From Cryptomeria japonica (taxonomy: Eukaryota > Streptophyta > Pinopsida > Cupressales > Cupressaceae): a stretch of 64,000 bases of DNA. Each line of letters starts with the position of its first letter. Position 1 is the stretch's first letter. Position numbers and translations under genes: made by a program. The notes under the pieces were generated by a model. The model was not told where the DNA came from. It saw only the letters and a list, made by a program, of their open reading frames with translations, and ran no database searches. Below are positions 35,501-46,879 of this stretch, one piece after another. The stretch is taken from the NCBI RefSeq assembly GCF_030272615.1, contig NC_081406.1, forward strand, positions 233,360,396 to 233,424,395. The letters run 5' to 3'.

Positions 35501-35775
35501 TCTTCAAGAAAATAGGCTACGTTGTGAAGTTTCTTCTTTTCTAGAATGCTGAATTCTAGTTTAATCTTATTATCCTTTCCGCAAAACAGACTCAACTGGG
35601 AATGGATCATCAAAGATCCTAGGTCTTCAATCTTGCAGTCAATGAAATCTGAAATGCCATCTTCCACTATGACACCAGTGGGTATTTGAGATAGGGCATT
35701 GTATTTTGCGTTCCGTTGAATGAAGTCTACAAAATCAATGGGTGCAGTAGAGCTAGCATGTGATGCTGAAGCCAT
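32584..35775 (-). pseudogene. Accessory frame of the gag-only copia element (about 1064 codons), LORF-like layout
   Basis: It starts MASASHASSTAPIDFVDFIQ at 35775. The globular N-terminal part (35775-34789) has stops near 35479 and 35304. It includes NAAYRMIKEDASFDLFTCME and FGQLLVGLFFYFQGYFPGVG. The middle (34627-34109) is in another frame and basic. The C-terminal part (34092-32584) is back in the first frame and holds a long K/E coiled coil (33654-33480) and further helices up to 32584. Length, order (globular then coiled coil) and the hydrophobic GYFPG/GDYFASG block resemble LORF. Homology is plausible but remote. I recognise no known domain. The net-zero frame change suggests two compensating indels. 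Confidence 0.55.
33470..33795 (-). repeat. Purine-rich simple tract coding a K/E coiled coil
   Basis: The plus strand is almost entirely C and T (ttcttctcctcttcc-type repeats) for about 320 bp. The minus strand reads as lysine and glutamate codons within the accessory frame. Stop-free frames on the plus strand here are only shadows of this tract. Confidence 0.8.
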
Positions 35776-36218
35776 GATAAACAGAGAATTTTGAAAAATA
35801 CCTTCGTAGATCAAAATTTAGGGCTTCGCAATTTGAACTTCGCTACACACTCCTTCGGTTGCTGAAATACCTCTTTGCATTCTACACTTCTCCAACAGAT
35901 GTTTGCTTCAGATTATTCTTTAGGATTTTGATAAATTCTTTGAATCGCAATGTAAATTAGTTTTCTTTGCTCTGCACTTGAAAAATTCTTTGCTCGAAAA
36001 ATGATAGTGAGAAATGGTTTAAAAATTCCTTTTAAACAGATTCTCCACCTACCATAATAAATTCTCCACTATTAGGACATAAACCCTAATTTTGCCTTAT
36101 ACCGTTTCTGGTCTTCTGCCAATCTGACAGGTATCTCATACTAGTTAAGGTCTTTTACCAGTGTCAACCGGGGGTTTGAGATATTTCATCGTTTTCTCCC
36201 CCTAAGCTTTTCTGATGC

Positions 36219-37499
36219 TTAGTTTGCCGGTTCAGCGACTTCCACACTAGGTGCAGAAACTGGTTCTTCTTGAATCACTTCTTTTGGCTTCTTCTTCCAG
36301 GTTTTCTTCATATCTGCTTGAACAATTTCAACATAAATTTTTCCTTCCGGGGTGACTAGTATATCATCCGATATACTCTTTCTTGCTCTGCAGAATCTTG
36401 CTATATGACCCAGTTTGTTGCAGTGATAGAAAACCATTCCCGGTGCTCTCCAAGGTCCATTATTCATGTTTGCATTCTTCCTTCTGCGTGTTGCAGCAGT
36501 GTAACCATGACCATGACAAATCACACAGATTGCTCTCCATCTGATTGCCACTTGATAGCCACCGCTACCTGACTTATGACTATAGGTATTAAACTGGTTT
36601 GGGTTCTAGTTCCTAGAGGATTCAGGAAAAATTCCTTGATTCCATTGAGGATACCTTCCGATATTGTGCATGACAAACCTGCATTCAAATGCTCTATGCC
36701 CAAACTTGTTGCATGTATAAAAATTACCATTGAATCTATTGGATCTAGGCTTATCATTTAGAAAATAAGGAAAATTATTGTAAGCCTTACTTCTACATAC
36801 ATTAGTAGTGTGTCCTTCCTTGAGATAGTTAAAGCAAACAGGTTTAAACTTTTGCTTACCTTTATCCTTTGATGCCAATTGTTTCTTTGATGCTCTATCT
36901 TTTGTTCCAGAGGTCTCACCTTCCTCATAATCAGAGAAACCAAGTCCATTGGTATTCTTTACTAGTTTTGCTGATTCAAGCTTTTGCTCTAGCTTGACAG
37001 TGCTCTTATTGAATTTGGTAGGTATTTCCTTTGTCTCAGTGAGTTCTTTGGAAATAGCAGCATTAGATTCCTTCAAGGTTGCATTCTCAAAGATAGCCAT
37101 GCTTAGTTCACCTTGTACTTCTTCTTTTTCCATTTTGGTTTCATGAAGATGAGCGGTAAGTGCACTAATCTCTTGCTTCAACTTTGAGATCTCATAGTCT
37201 TTGTCTTTTACTAGATCTTCAGCTTTCTTCCGGTTCTCAAGCTCTTGACACATTCGGATAGTCAGTCCTTCCAACTCCTTTCTCAAGTTGGAATTGGATA
37301 CATTCATCTTTTCTACTTCTTGAATTAGGGCTTCCATGTCCACTTCATCAGAAGAACTATTTTCAGTTAGCTCCATCAGTTTTTCAGCATGTCCTCTCCT
37401 TTTTGCCTAAGAGGCCTTATATTTGACCATAACTTCATCATAGGCTTGCTCAAATTGAGTGAGACGATGCGTAAGTTCCCTCACAGTGTATTCCCCCAT
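36219..37499 (-). pseudogene. Gag of the copia element: coiled coil plus three CCHC knuckles
   Basis: The frame of 427 codons starts MGEYTVRELTHRLTQFEQAY at 37499. TAG at 37407 and 36606 break it and TAA at 36219 ends it. A coiled-coil stretch (VEKMNVSNSNLRKELEGL, EISKLKQEISALTAHLHE) is followed by knuckle 1 CFNYLKEGHTTNVC (second Cys changed to Tyr), knuckle 2 CNKFGHRAFEC and knuckle 3 CNKLGHIARFC. The N-terminal UBN2 domain is missing: only about 35 bp separate the start from the PBS. It keeps the RNA-binding part of Gag only. Confidence 0.75.
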
Positions 37500-37534
37500 A
37501 TCTCTTTCCAAGTGGTTAGACTTATAGAAAGGTT

Positions 37535-37547
37535 GGCTCTGATACCA
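37535..37547 (-). promoter_or_regulatory. Primer binding site of the gag-only copia element
   Basis: The minus strand reads TGGTATCAGAGCC, a complete match to the usual initiator-methionine tRNA site, two bases after the LTR end. Confidence 0.92.
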
Positions 37548-37549
37548 AT

Positions 37550-38777
37550 TGATGAATACTAAGAGGGTGGGGGTGAATTAGTATACCAAAAAATATTGTA
37601 CTTAAACACTTTAATAGTCTAGCAGTAAACCGGTAAAATAGTTTAGCAAACAAACTGGTTAACATACATGCAAACCAAATAGCAAATAATGCATTCACCC
37701 ACAGAAGCACAATCACCATAACATAAGAGATTTTGACGTGGAAACCCAAATGGGAAAAACCACAGTGAGATGAAACTCACAAGTAACTATCTGCAGAATA
37801 GTAACCAGACCAGTTAAGGTCAGACTGGTTAAGGTCATACAATGTTCTTTACCAGAATAGATCCTATTAGGAATCTCAATCTCTGTTAGGAGATAAGTCC
37901 GATTAAAGACTACCTTGTGAGAGGATTTCAGATCTACATATGTGAACCACCTTGTTAAAGGATTTACAAAGGCTTTTCTGGGCCTACCCAGTTAAGGGTT
38001 TCTAACTTGTCAAAGATGTGAGTAATCAACAAGTGAATGATCTAGCAAATGGAACAGTCTGCTTGATTAGATCCATTGTAGCTCATAGCCAATGCATTTC
38101 AGCATTACTTCAGTCTTCAGTAACTCCTTACTCTGTTACAACTCACATACTTGATCTTCTCAGTTAAGATCACACATTCAAGAGGTTTTTCAACCACTAC
38201 AAAACCTAACAGCTATATTTGCATTCTCTCTCTTTGAAAACCCTAGACATGATGTCCTTAAAACGAATTTGATTTCATGTCGGTCCAATAGGATTTCATT
38301 ACAAGTTCCTAGCTTCATTGTATCTAGACACATTTGATAACACGACACAAAAACACCATCAAAGTGTTAGTGGATAGTAACTCATCCCAAAAATATACCG
38401 GTTGGTAACTCATCATAGAGTATTACTAGTTTGTCCAACTTTCTGGTTACCGGTTGGTGACAGAGTAATACCAATTTAACGGATTACCGGTTGACAAAAA
38501 TTGAAGACTGGGAAAAAGATAACTGTCACTTTTGGCTCCTTTGCTCCGCTCTGCTTGAGATCCTTAAACCGCTTGATCTCTCTATGTCACTTGGGTCTTT
38601 ATACCGCTTGAGATCGGTAAACACTTTTTGCATAAAAATAGTAGTCTAAAAGACTACAACATGATACTGGTTTGGAACAATTACTAGTTGAGCATAATTC
38701 ATACATTCTCAAAGTGATCTCATAGCAAGTGTGTGTCCATCAATGACAATTACAACATAATCATCAAAATGCCAACA
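37550..38777 (-). repeat. 5' LTR of the gag-only copia element
   Basis: See the 3' LTR. It starts TGTTGGCATTTTG at 38777 and ends TATTCATCA at 37550. It is next to the PBS on one side and the target duplication on the other. Confidence 0.92.
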
Positions 38778-38782
38778 AACAT

Positions 38783-39491
38783 TCCTCCATGGATGTCAAT
38801 AAAGAGGGAGCACATAATGTTGGCAATGATTGTTTCAGGTATTTTTTTCATTTTATAGTCATGTACATTAAATTATATATACTGCAGTAAAATGGTTATA
38901 ATAATTATGTAATGTATTTGTTCATTCAACTAGGTAAGTACCAAGTTAAAGATATGAGTGTATATATTAGACCTCTTATCAACGAGTTGTTGGAGTTATG
39001 GAATTTTGTCACTATGTATGACGTCTCTAGACCAATAGGACAAAGACAATTTCAATTCCATGCAATGCTTGTATGGACAATTCATGATGCCCCAGGGCTA
39101 ACGCATTTTTGTGGTATGTTATAATGTTCAACTTGTGCACTTTAATAATGTTTAATTTTGTAAAGTATAAGTCATGGATTTAAAAAAAAAATCCATTGAA
39201 TATATATAATTATAAATATTAACATATTTAATCTAATTATACATGATCTTGCAGGTCTTCAAACAAAGGGAAAATTTGCATGTCCAGTTTGTGGTTCAAA
39301 GATGAAATATCGTCATTCAAGAAGTTTAGGAAAGTAGGTATTTGATGAGTATAGGCACTTCGTCCACAAAAATCATAAGTATCAAACTATTGAAAAACAT
39401 CTTTTCAATGGGAAAGCAGAGACTACATCAAAACCATGAAGAATGACACCTCGCCTATGGAAGTTGGAATATAATAGAATTAATCGTCAAG
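38783..39491 (+). pseudogene. TNP2-type transposase, central exons
   Basis: This continues the exon broken at 31045: PPWMSIKREHIMLAMIVSG, then a splice at 38838/38934 into KYQVKDMSVYIRPLINELLE, then TMYDVSRPIG and FHAMLVWTIHDAPGLTHFCG, then a splice at 39113/39255 into LQTKGKFACPVCGSKM and RHSRSLGK. A TAG follows LGK, where relatives have Gln (LGKQ). These match the well-known TNP2 stretch PPWMC...YLQPLIDELKELW...ACP.C. The next intron starts at 39492. Confidence 0.87.
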
Positions 39492-39649
39492 GTAATGTCA
39501 TTCAATCTAATTGTTTATCTATCATATATGATATGTTTGGAATTTATATTTTTATATTGTGTTTTTTTTACTCATGTTATAATTGATGATGATTATCGTT
39601 GTTAACGTTTTAAACTTATATGCTTCAAGAAGGTCGTCACAATTGTAGC

Positions 39650-40930
39650 ACATGAGGTGCTGCATTCTTTTTCCACCCAAAGAACCCCGACCATGATACT
39701 TTAACTAGACATGATGAAGGCTTATGATAGAGTAGAGTGGGGGGCTTTATGTGTTGTTCTTGAGAAGTTAGGTTTTTCCAAGGCCTGGGTCAAATGGATT
39801 CATGCATATATTTCTTTTGCAAGATTCTCAGTTTTAATTAATGGTTCTCCTTGTGGTTTTTTCATTTCCTCTAGGGGTTTGAGACAGGGAGATCCCCTTT
39901 CTCCCTTTTTGTTTATTCTCCTAGCTGAAACCTTTAGTTGGGCTATTAGGGCTGCTAAAGTGGGGGAGCTTTGGAAAGGTATAAGGATTCAGAATATTCC
40001 CCAAAGTATTTCTCATTGTCTCTTTGCAGATGATACTCTATTATTTGGACATGCTTCGTTAGTTGAGGTAAAAGTGATTAAAGGAATAATACCAAATTAT
40101 GCATCATTTTCTGGTCAGAAAGTGAATGGTGATAAATTAAATATTTTTTTCCTTAATACATCACAACTGGTTCAGCATAGGTTGCAATCCTTTTGGGGAT
40201 TTGAGACTGGAAATCTTCCATGTACTTACCTTGGGATTCCTTTCTTTGTTAAACATGATAAGATTGGTTTTTGGGATAAGATTATTTCAGTCATTTCTAA
40301 AAGAATTCTCTCATGGAATCATAGATGGTTAACTTTGGTGGGTAAAATTTTTCTCATCAAGTTTGTTTTGAATGTTGTTCCCATGTATCTCATGTCTATT
40401 TTGAAGTCTCCAAAGCAGCCATTGTTAGTTTACAGGATACTCTTAGAGATTTTCTTTGGAACAATAATAAAGATGGCAAGAAGAAACTCCCTTTAGTTGC
40501 ATGGGATAAGGTATGTTTTCCTAAGGAACTTGGGGGAACAGGAATTCGGAGTCTAGAGAATTAGAATTTAGCCTTAGGTGCTAAGTTGGTTTGGAAATTA
40601 TATGACAAGCATAGCTCCTTATGGGCATAGATTATGTTTGCCAAATATTTAAATAATGCACCGAGAGAGTACATTTTTAAAGTCTCAAATTTGCCTTCGG
40701 GTTCTGCTATTTGAAATTTCCTTTGTAAATGTATATCAGTTATTTTACCTCATCTCTCATGGATTGTTCATAATGGTAGAAAGGTCAGATTCTGGGATGA
40801 AGTATGGAATGGACACACATCTTTGGTGAATATTAAGGATTGGTCTCCTCTGATCACTATTCTTTCCTCCCTTTTTGGTGTTTTTATAGCAGATTATTTT
40901 GAAATTGTGACTAGTGGACCCCTTAAGCTA
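39650..40930 (+). pseudogene. LINE reverse transcriptase and connector
   Basis: Motifs are LDMMKAYDRVEW, then RFSVLINGSPCGFF, then RGLRQGDPLSPFLFILLAET, then the catalytic CLFADDTLLFG at about 40020, then TYLGIPFF and LTLVGKIFLIKFVLNVVPMY. These are diagnostic of plant L1 RTs. The frame is open to about 40496. A frame change follows, then FPKELGGTGIRSLEN, a region with several stops, and VRFWDEVWNG at about 40790. Confidence 0.88.
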
Positions 40931-40972
40931 GCTAGATGAAGGCCGATTGATTTCTTAGATGTTGATCAAAGC

Positions 40973-41335
40973 ATGAAATTAGATTTTGAAAAGATTTTGG
41001 GGGATAGAATTGTATTCCTTTCTGATTCTGAGGATGAACTTATTTGGACAAAGAATATTTCTGGTAAGTACACTGTTAAAGATGGTTACAACTCTCTTAT
41101 GGTTGCTAAAGATTTATCTTCTTGGCCTTATAAGTTGTTTTGGAATTCAGCTTGTCTTCCCAAAGCTAGAGCCTTTGCTTGGTTGGCAGTTCAGGACATA
41201 GTCCTTACAGGTATGAGACTAGACAGGCTTGGTATTACTATTGTTTTCCCTTGTGTCCTTTGTAACAAAAATTTGGAATCTTCTTCACACCTGTTCCTAC
41301 ATTGTGATTATGCTTATGAATGTTGGTAGTGGTTG
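40973..41335 (+). pseudogene. LINE zf-RVT domain
   Basis: WTKNISGKYTVKDGYNSLM is followed by FWNSACLPKARAFAWLAVQD, then LDRLGI and CVLCNKNLESSSHLFLHCDY. The CX2C...H...C pattern near the end is the zf-RVT signature found between RT and RNase H in plant LINE polyproteins. It ends at a TAG at about 41327. Confidence 0.85.
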
Positions 41336-42108
41336 TTTGAGAAGTTAAATATATCCTTTGTTATTGGTAAGGATCTCATTTCCCATTTTAGATCTTGGTC
41401 CTTTATGTTTGCCTCATCTTTTTATGCATGCCTTTGGATCATATCTCCATCTATTATGATTTGGAATGTTTGGCTAGAGAGAAACAACAGGATATTTAAA
41501 AAAACAAGGTCTCCTATGTCTGAGGTTCTATTAAAAATTGAGTCTTCAATCTCTGAGGTTGCTTTGTCATTTATTTATAAGAATTTGGAAAATCTTACTT
41601 CTTTTTCGCACTAGGATAGTAGAGTTACTAGAGTTTGGAAGCTGCTATTAGTTTTACCCTCTCATGGTTCAATTTTAAAAAAGCATAATGCAATAGGTAA
41701 GAGATGCTTTTCTAGATGGAAACCTCCTCCACAGGGGCACTTTAAATTGAATTTTGATGGGGCCTCTCATGGTAACCCTGGGCCGGCTAGGGTAGGCATG
41801 GTAATTTATGATCACAATGCAAATTTTATTCGAGCTAAGTGTCATGCTATTGGTTTTAAAACTAACAATTATGTAGAATTTCATGCTTTGTCTTTTGGAT
41901 TGGACATGGCAATCTCTTTGGGATGGTGATTATTCAATGTTTTATGAAAAAGAAATCAAATTGTTGGAATTTACAGTATATACTTGATCCCATTTTACAA
42001 AAATTAGAATTGTTTGAATCTTTCTTGGTATCCCATTGTTACAGAGAAGTTAATAAGATTGCAAATTATTTGGCAAATTTAGCCATTGATAGCAATGCTA
42101 ATCAGTGA
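41336..42108 (+). pseudogene. LINE C-terminal part with RNase H
   Basis: The linker has ISPSIMIWNVWLERNNRIFK, typical of this region. The RNase H starts LNFDGASHGNPGPARVGMVI at about 41745 (first catalytic Asp and the GNPGPA loop), then YVEFHALSFGLDMA (Glu), and ends with HCYREVNKIANYLANLAIDS (last acidic position replaced by Asn in IANYLA). A frame change at about 41925 separates the halves. It is inactive as it stands. Confidence 0.82.
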
Positions 42109-42689
42109 GAGGTGGGTTTTGAGGAAGTTCCTTCTAGGGTATGGGAAGGTTTGCAACAATAGTCATATGATTTTCTTGAGTAACGTCGATGTAAAATTTT
42201 ATGATGATAATTATTCACGCTTTCCCTTTTCATTTCAAGTATTCATGTTCGTTGTCTGGAGAAGAGTTCAAGGTCATGGTATTTGATATAATAGTGTTTT
42301 TCCAAAGGTTTTTTGATACTTTCTTTTTTGGTAGGAAGGTTTTTGGCTCATGGGATTTGGCACAGGGCTTTGGAAAATTTTGTCTTCTTCCAGTGATAGC
42401 ACCTATGGAGTCTATATTTGAAAATTATTTGCTAGGTTTTTTTGGCAAATTGTCATATGGGCTCTATGCAAAATTGATATTATATGTATTGTGACCACAT
42501 TTTGTATGTGGTTTTACTATAGGTTTATTTTATGAGCTATGATCAGAGGTTTTATTCCCAGGGTTCTTTCCTCTGGTATGCTCTTTGAATCCTATGTAAA
42601 AAATAAAAATAATTAATAAAAAGGTTTAATGGAATAATCCACTTTTATTGAAAAAAAAAAGTTATCCCACACAATTTAGTAGGTTGTCC

Positions 42690-43800
42690 TACTTTATGTA
42701 GCTACAAATTGTGCATTTGTTTGATACTATGCATATTAGAAAGAATATACCAGAGATGCTATGGAAAATATTGGATGGAAGGTGTGACAAAGAAAAAAAT
42801 GTCAAAATTTGTAGTGACATTCAGGAATCCAATCATGCAATAAAAAATGCCATTCAATTAAATAGCGATGGAGACCAAATTAATATAAGTGCCCTTCCTT
42901 GGTTGTTAATAGAGCAGAAAAGCAATGCTATAAAAGAGGTCATACAAAAAATTCATTTTCTCACAGGGTTTACTGTGAACATAAACAATCTCATAATGAA
43001 GAAAAGTGAATTTGGGCCAGGGATGAAAATGCATGATTGACATACCTTCATTAAGGTAATTCATGTTCTTGTATATTTTTTATATATTTGTATACTGCAT
43101 GTACTTTTGATTGTATTATGTTTAGCACTAGTTTTGGAAAAACAATGAAAGGATCATTTTATAATTGTTGCAGTACGTTCTACCTCTATCTCTCCCAGAC
43201 CACTTTGACAATAATGTCATGCAAGTTATATATGATTTTGGAAAATACATGAAGTAAGTAGTGTTATTTGTTCAATTTGTTGTATAGGTATTATATTTTC
43301 CATTTTTTTACTTGTTATGTAATATATTGTATATTATTTTATTAATTCTCGTTAATATATTTGTGTCTCAAATCACTTGTAGATGGTTGTCATCTAAATA
43401 AATCCATAAAGAAGATATAAAATATTGGAAGACAAAAATTCCTCATCTAATGTGTGAAATGCAAAAGTGTCTACCTTCGACATTTTTCAATGCACAAGAA
43501 CACTACCTCATACACCAAGTTGAGGAGATTAAATTGTGTGGACCTGTACACACAAGGTCAATGTGGATGGTTGAGAGGCACTTGAAATTTTTGAAGGCTT
43601 TGGTTCGATAAAGAGCACATCTTGAGGGTTGTATGGTGGAAGGATATATTGTATACTAGACTATGGTGTACTTTACTAAATATCTTCCTAAGTTTACAGC
43701 AAAGAACCATGTAGATCGCATTTGGGATCCCAACTCCATTAAAAAATTTGAGGGGGAGTACCTAATGGGGAAAGGTAGATTGAGGAAAGTGAGAGTTAAT
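42690..43800 (+). pseudogene. TNP2-type transposase, C-terminal exons (DUF4218-like)
   Basis: LHLFDTMHIRKNIPEMLWKI corresponds to the LDVMHIEKNV stretch of TNP2. It continues with LPWLLIEQKSNAIKEVIQKI, an intron at about 43055-43173, YVLPLSLPDHFDN, an intron at about 43254-43380, then EDIKYWKTKIPHLMCEMQKC, MWMVERHLKFLKALV and AHLEGCMVEGYIVY. The last two match the MER..G.LK..VRN.A.PEGS.AEGY signature of DUF4218. Several stops are present. The coding match ends near 43.8 kb. Confidence 0.8.
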
Positions 43801-43819
43801 TATTGGGTGTTCATGGACA

Positions 43820-46079
43820 TTAATCTAAATACATTTTACATTTGGTCCTTGCAAAAACATCCCCTATTTTGTGTTGCACCCCTTGCAAACCTATGGGATT
43901 TTGAGTGCTAGGGGCCTTTGACCATAAATCAAAAGCTTTTGAACTTATGTTTATACTGAAGCCATGATCTCTAAACTCTCTTGCAAAATTAGGGTCCTTT
44001 TGTTGTATGATTTGATCTAGCAAGAAAATCCTCTCAAAATTCCACCCTGGGACAAGGAGCATTCCACTTTTCATTACCATTTCTCTACCCTCTTGAGGAG
44101 TCCAATCAAAATTATTCCTATCAAAATTGTTGATTTCCTCATATGACATATTCTTCAATTTTTCCCTCAACCAAAATGATCAAAATATGCTTGGGATGAG
44201 GGCCCTATCAATATCATTAAAAACTTCATCATTTTGTATCATCTTGAAATGTCTCTCTTAGAGGAGAAGGTGATGGCATTGAAGTATCAAAATCCTCCTT
44301 GTTGTCTACAAAGTCAGATATTTTATCTTTTCCTCTTTAAATATTCTTAACCTTCTCTGTTGTCACCCCTTATCCTTCTGTATACCCCCTTTCAAGGACT
44401 CTGCAGATGCTTCCTCAGTCTGAGTCTTAGGAGCTGGATCAATTGATTTTTCTTTGTGTTCAACTCCTTTATCCCTGGCCTCTCTTCTTTTCAACTAATG
44501 TTTGATTATATCATCTTCCTTTCTTAGCATAAAAAAAATTCTAGAAAAATCATTCTCAAAATGCCGAAAGGAAGCTAGAAAATTGGGGTCCTCTTGCTTC
44601 CTTTCTCTTTCGAATTTATTCATGAGGTCCAACTTAATCCTCCTTTGCTTTGCCTCACATGGATGGGCATTTCTTATTAGGTCCTCCCTTTCTACAAAAG
44701 AATGATATTATCCCTTCTCCTTCAATTTTTTTACTCTAATATCATTTATGCATCCTTTAGGTTCAAAATGCCTAGCCTAGGAAACTCTCATTCTGTAATT
44801 CATCACCAAAAAATTATGCACCTTCTCCAAGATCTCACAACCCACATTGAATTCATTGAAAACTGTTACCTTGGGGATAAATTTTCTCTTTCTATTAGAT
44901 TTGATCTGTTCTCTCTCCATCCACATCATTTTCCAGATGAATTCTTGGAATGCTAACCTTGGAGAGACAACAATTGGAAATACATGGGGCCCTTTCTCAC
45001 ACCCATAAATTCTAATGATTGTACAATTTCCATAAAAGAAAAAATCCTCAAAATTGTGGGTGAATGCACCCTCAGGATAAACATCTATTAGCCTCGCAAC
45101 TCCTTATTCTCAATATTTTGATTATTTATTTGGGCAACCTTGGCAATATCACCCCAAGTCTTGTCAAATTTTTCATCACAAAATGGTCAAGGAATACACA
45201 AAAATCACCAAATTTAGATCCTTTGTCCCAAACCTGGGTCCATCTTTGCACCGGCCAAGGGAGACCTATGTAGGGATCATTTATCCCTATTCTCAACTAT
45301 AGGCCTCAGTATGCTTTGTTTTGATAAATAATCAAGTATCATATCAAAGAATAGTGCAAGAATTCCAATTTTTCATCTTTATTTGTAGCTTTCACCAATT
45401 TTTCATCTTTATTTCTATCTTTCACAAGTCCCTCATGAATCTTCTTATGAATAGTACTTGCAAAGTCATACAATTCATTTATTTAGGGGTGTTGAATGTT
45501 AATGGCCATCATCATAAAATCAATGGGAAATTTGGTGAGCCCACAATCAACCACAAGGACCTACCCTAGTGCATAATATGTTTTAACAAAATAGGGCTCA
45601 AAGCAATCAAGCTTGAAGAGCTCCCTTTCAGATGACAAGACATAATTCCATGAATGTTTGTAGAGATTCCTCATAAAATGAGGAACAAGATCCTTCTTGT
45701 ACCTGTCCCTCTTATTCTCATAATCCATCTTCAAATTGTCCATGTTTATACTTGTGAGTGCAGATTTATCTAGCTCAAAACATTGAATGATGGCCCTGAG
45801 AGAGATGTCTAGTAGGACATACCCTTTAGTAGTCCTAACTATCTGACTTGGAACATCATATGCCTTTGCCAGTTTCCTTATGAGCATAGGCTCCACAAAA
45901 ACTTTGGGTACCACCAATTTGCCAAGGTTTAGTGTCCAGGGGTTGCACACTGGGATGGCCTTGTCTTTGTTTCCATAAAATGAATGGAAAATATCCCAAC
46001 CCCTTTCTTTGTTGAAGGCATCCCTACACCCTGCCTCTTTATCATTGAAAACATCCCTCAGATGATCCTGCATTGTGGA
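43820..46079 (-). pseudogene. LORF relative, middle and C-terminal part
   Basis: Minus-strand segments align with the Z LORF: NLGKLVVPKVFVEPMLIRKL (about 45.93 kb) against VGRLVVPGVFMDVDLLTQIE, then a FASTIHKKIHEGL segment near 45.45 kb against YASYITDAIHEGL. A later open piece (44170-43820) is hydrophilic. Between 45.56 and 44.17 kb several stops and frame changes occur, so this copy is more decayed than the Z copy. The ATG-started stretch at 46073-45561 is open for 170 codons. Its function is unknown. The upstream part continues beyond the LTR at 46090-46873. Confidence 0.6.
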
Positions 46080-46089
46080 TCCCTCAAAT

Positions 46090-46873
46090 TGTTGGCATTC
46101 TACACTCTAATGAGAATATGGTTGATATTGTCATTGATGGAAACCAACCAGTAACAAGTTTCTACACAAGCACCAGCATCGTAGACATCATACACTGGCA
46201 GACACATTCACCAGCATCCAAATTACACCGACAATGAAGTATACTGACACTCAGGCCGACATGAGACAAAGTTTTGTTTATATGAATTGTATTGTAAATG
46301 TAATTAATTATTTGTAAGACGACTTGGTATACTGTAAAAGACTCATATATGTATGAGATCTTATAGATCATTTTGTAAGAAGAAGATGAAGAGTAGGATA
46401 GGTTATTATTATTGGTATATGTAAGACAGTGAAAGATTTTGGTTGAGGTATCTGACTGAGCTTAAACCGGTACTGAACCAGGCATTAGAGATGTTATTTT
46501 GAGCAGTACATTGTATTAGATTTAATTATCCATATTGTAGTCAGTGAGACTCTTCTATGGAGTAGTGAGCTCTAGGCTATTGGCCTTCTTGCATGTCGAG
46601 GACCATGTTGTAAGTAATATTTATTCATATTAGCTAGTGAGTAAATATTATGGGTCACAAATCCCACTGAGGTTTTTCCCATACTGGGTTTCCTCGCCAA
46701 AAAATTTTGTGTTATGGTGTGCATTTATGTTGTCTCTGTTATTTCTCTTTATTGGATTATTCCTTGTTTACGAGTACATTAATGTAAGTTGCAAAAGTGT
46801 AAATAAGTTCTAATATTTCATAAACTGGTTAGACAATAATTCACCCCCCCTCTCAGTGTCTTTGGGACTATCA
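46090..46873 (+). repeat. Copia-type LTR inserted in the LORF relative
   Basis: It starts TGTTGGCATTCTAC, includes the gggtcacaaatcccactgagg block and ends aattcaccccccctctcag ... ggactatca, like the ends of the copia LTRs at 31046 and 37550. No PBS follows, so it is probably a solo LTR. I could not find a clean 5 bp target duplication (caaat on the left, ttgca on the right). Confidence 0.65.
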
Positions 46874-46879
46874 TTGCAT

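Larger units (their letters stand above)
31046..38777 (-). mobile_element. Complete gag-only Ty1/copia element with accessory frame, target duplication aacat
   Basis: The LTRs at 31046-32272 and 37550-38777 are closely similar (1227 and 1228 bp) and begin TGTTGGCATTTTG and end TATTCATCA on the minus strand. A perfect 5 bp duplication aacat flanks the element (31041-31045 and 38778-38782). PBS (37535-37547) and purine tract (32273-32284) are both in place. Between them lie gag (37499-36219) and a long accessory frame (35775-32584). There is no protease, integrase, RT or RNase H, so it depends on another copia element. Confidence 0.92.
39630..42655 (+). mobile_element. 5'-truncated L1-type LINE with RT, zf-RVT and RNase H
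   Basis: The sequence begins inside the RT (VAHEVLHSF at about 39645), so about half the element, including the endonuclease and ORF1, is missing. This is typical of incomplete target-primed reverse transcription. It ends in an A-rich tail (aaataaaaataattaataaa at about 42600 and A10 at about 42650). No target duplication was found. It lies in an intron or exon gap of the CACTA transposase. Confidence 0.85.
29756..43800 (+). mobile_element. CACTA (En/Spm-type) transposon remnant split by two later insertions
   Basis: TNP2-type transposase exons lie at 29756-31040, 38783-39491 and about 42690-43800, all on the plus strand and in protein order. The first gap is exactly the copia element (31046-38777) flanked by aacat. 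The second gap is a LINE. No CACTA terminal inverted repeats were identified. The right boundary is lost near 43.8 kb, where a minus-strand LORF relative begins. Confidence 0.8.
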
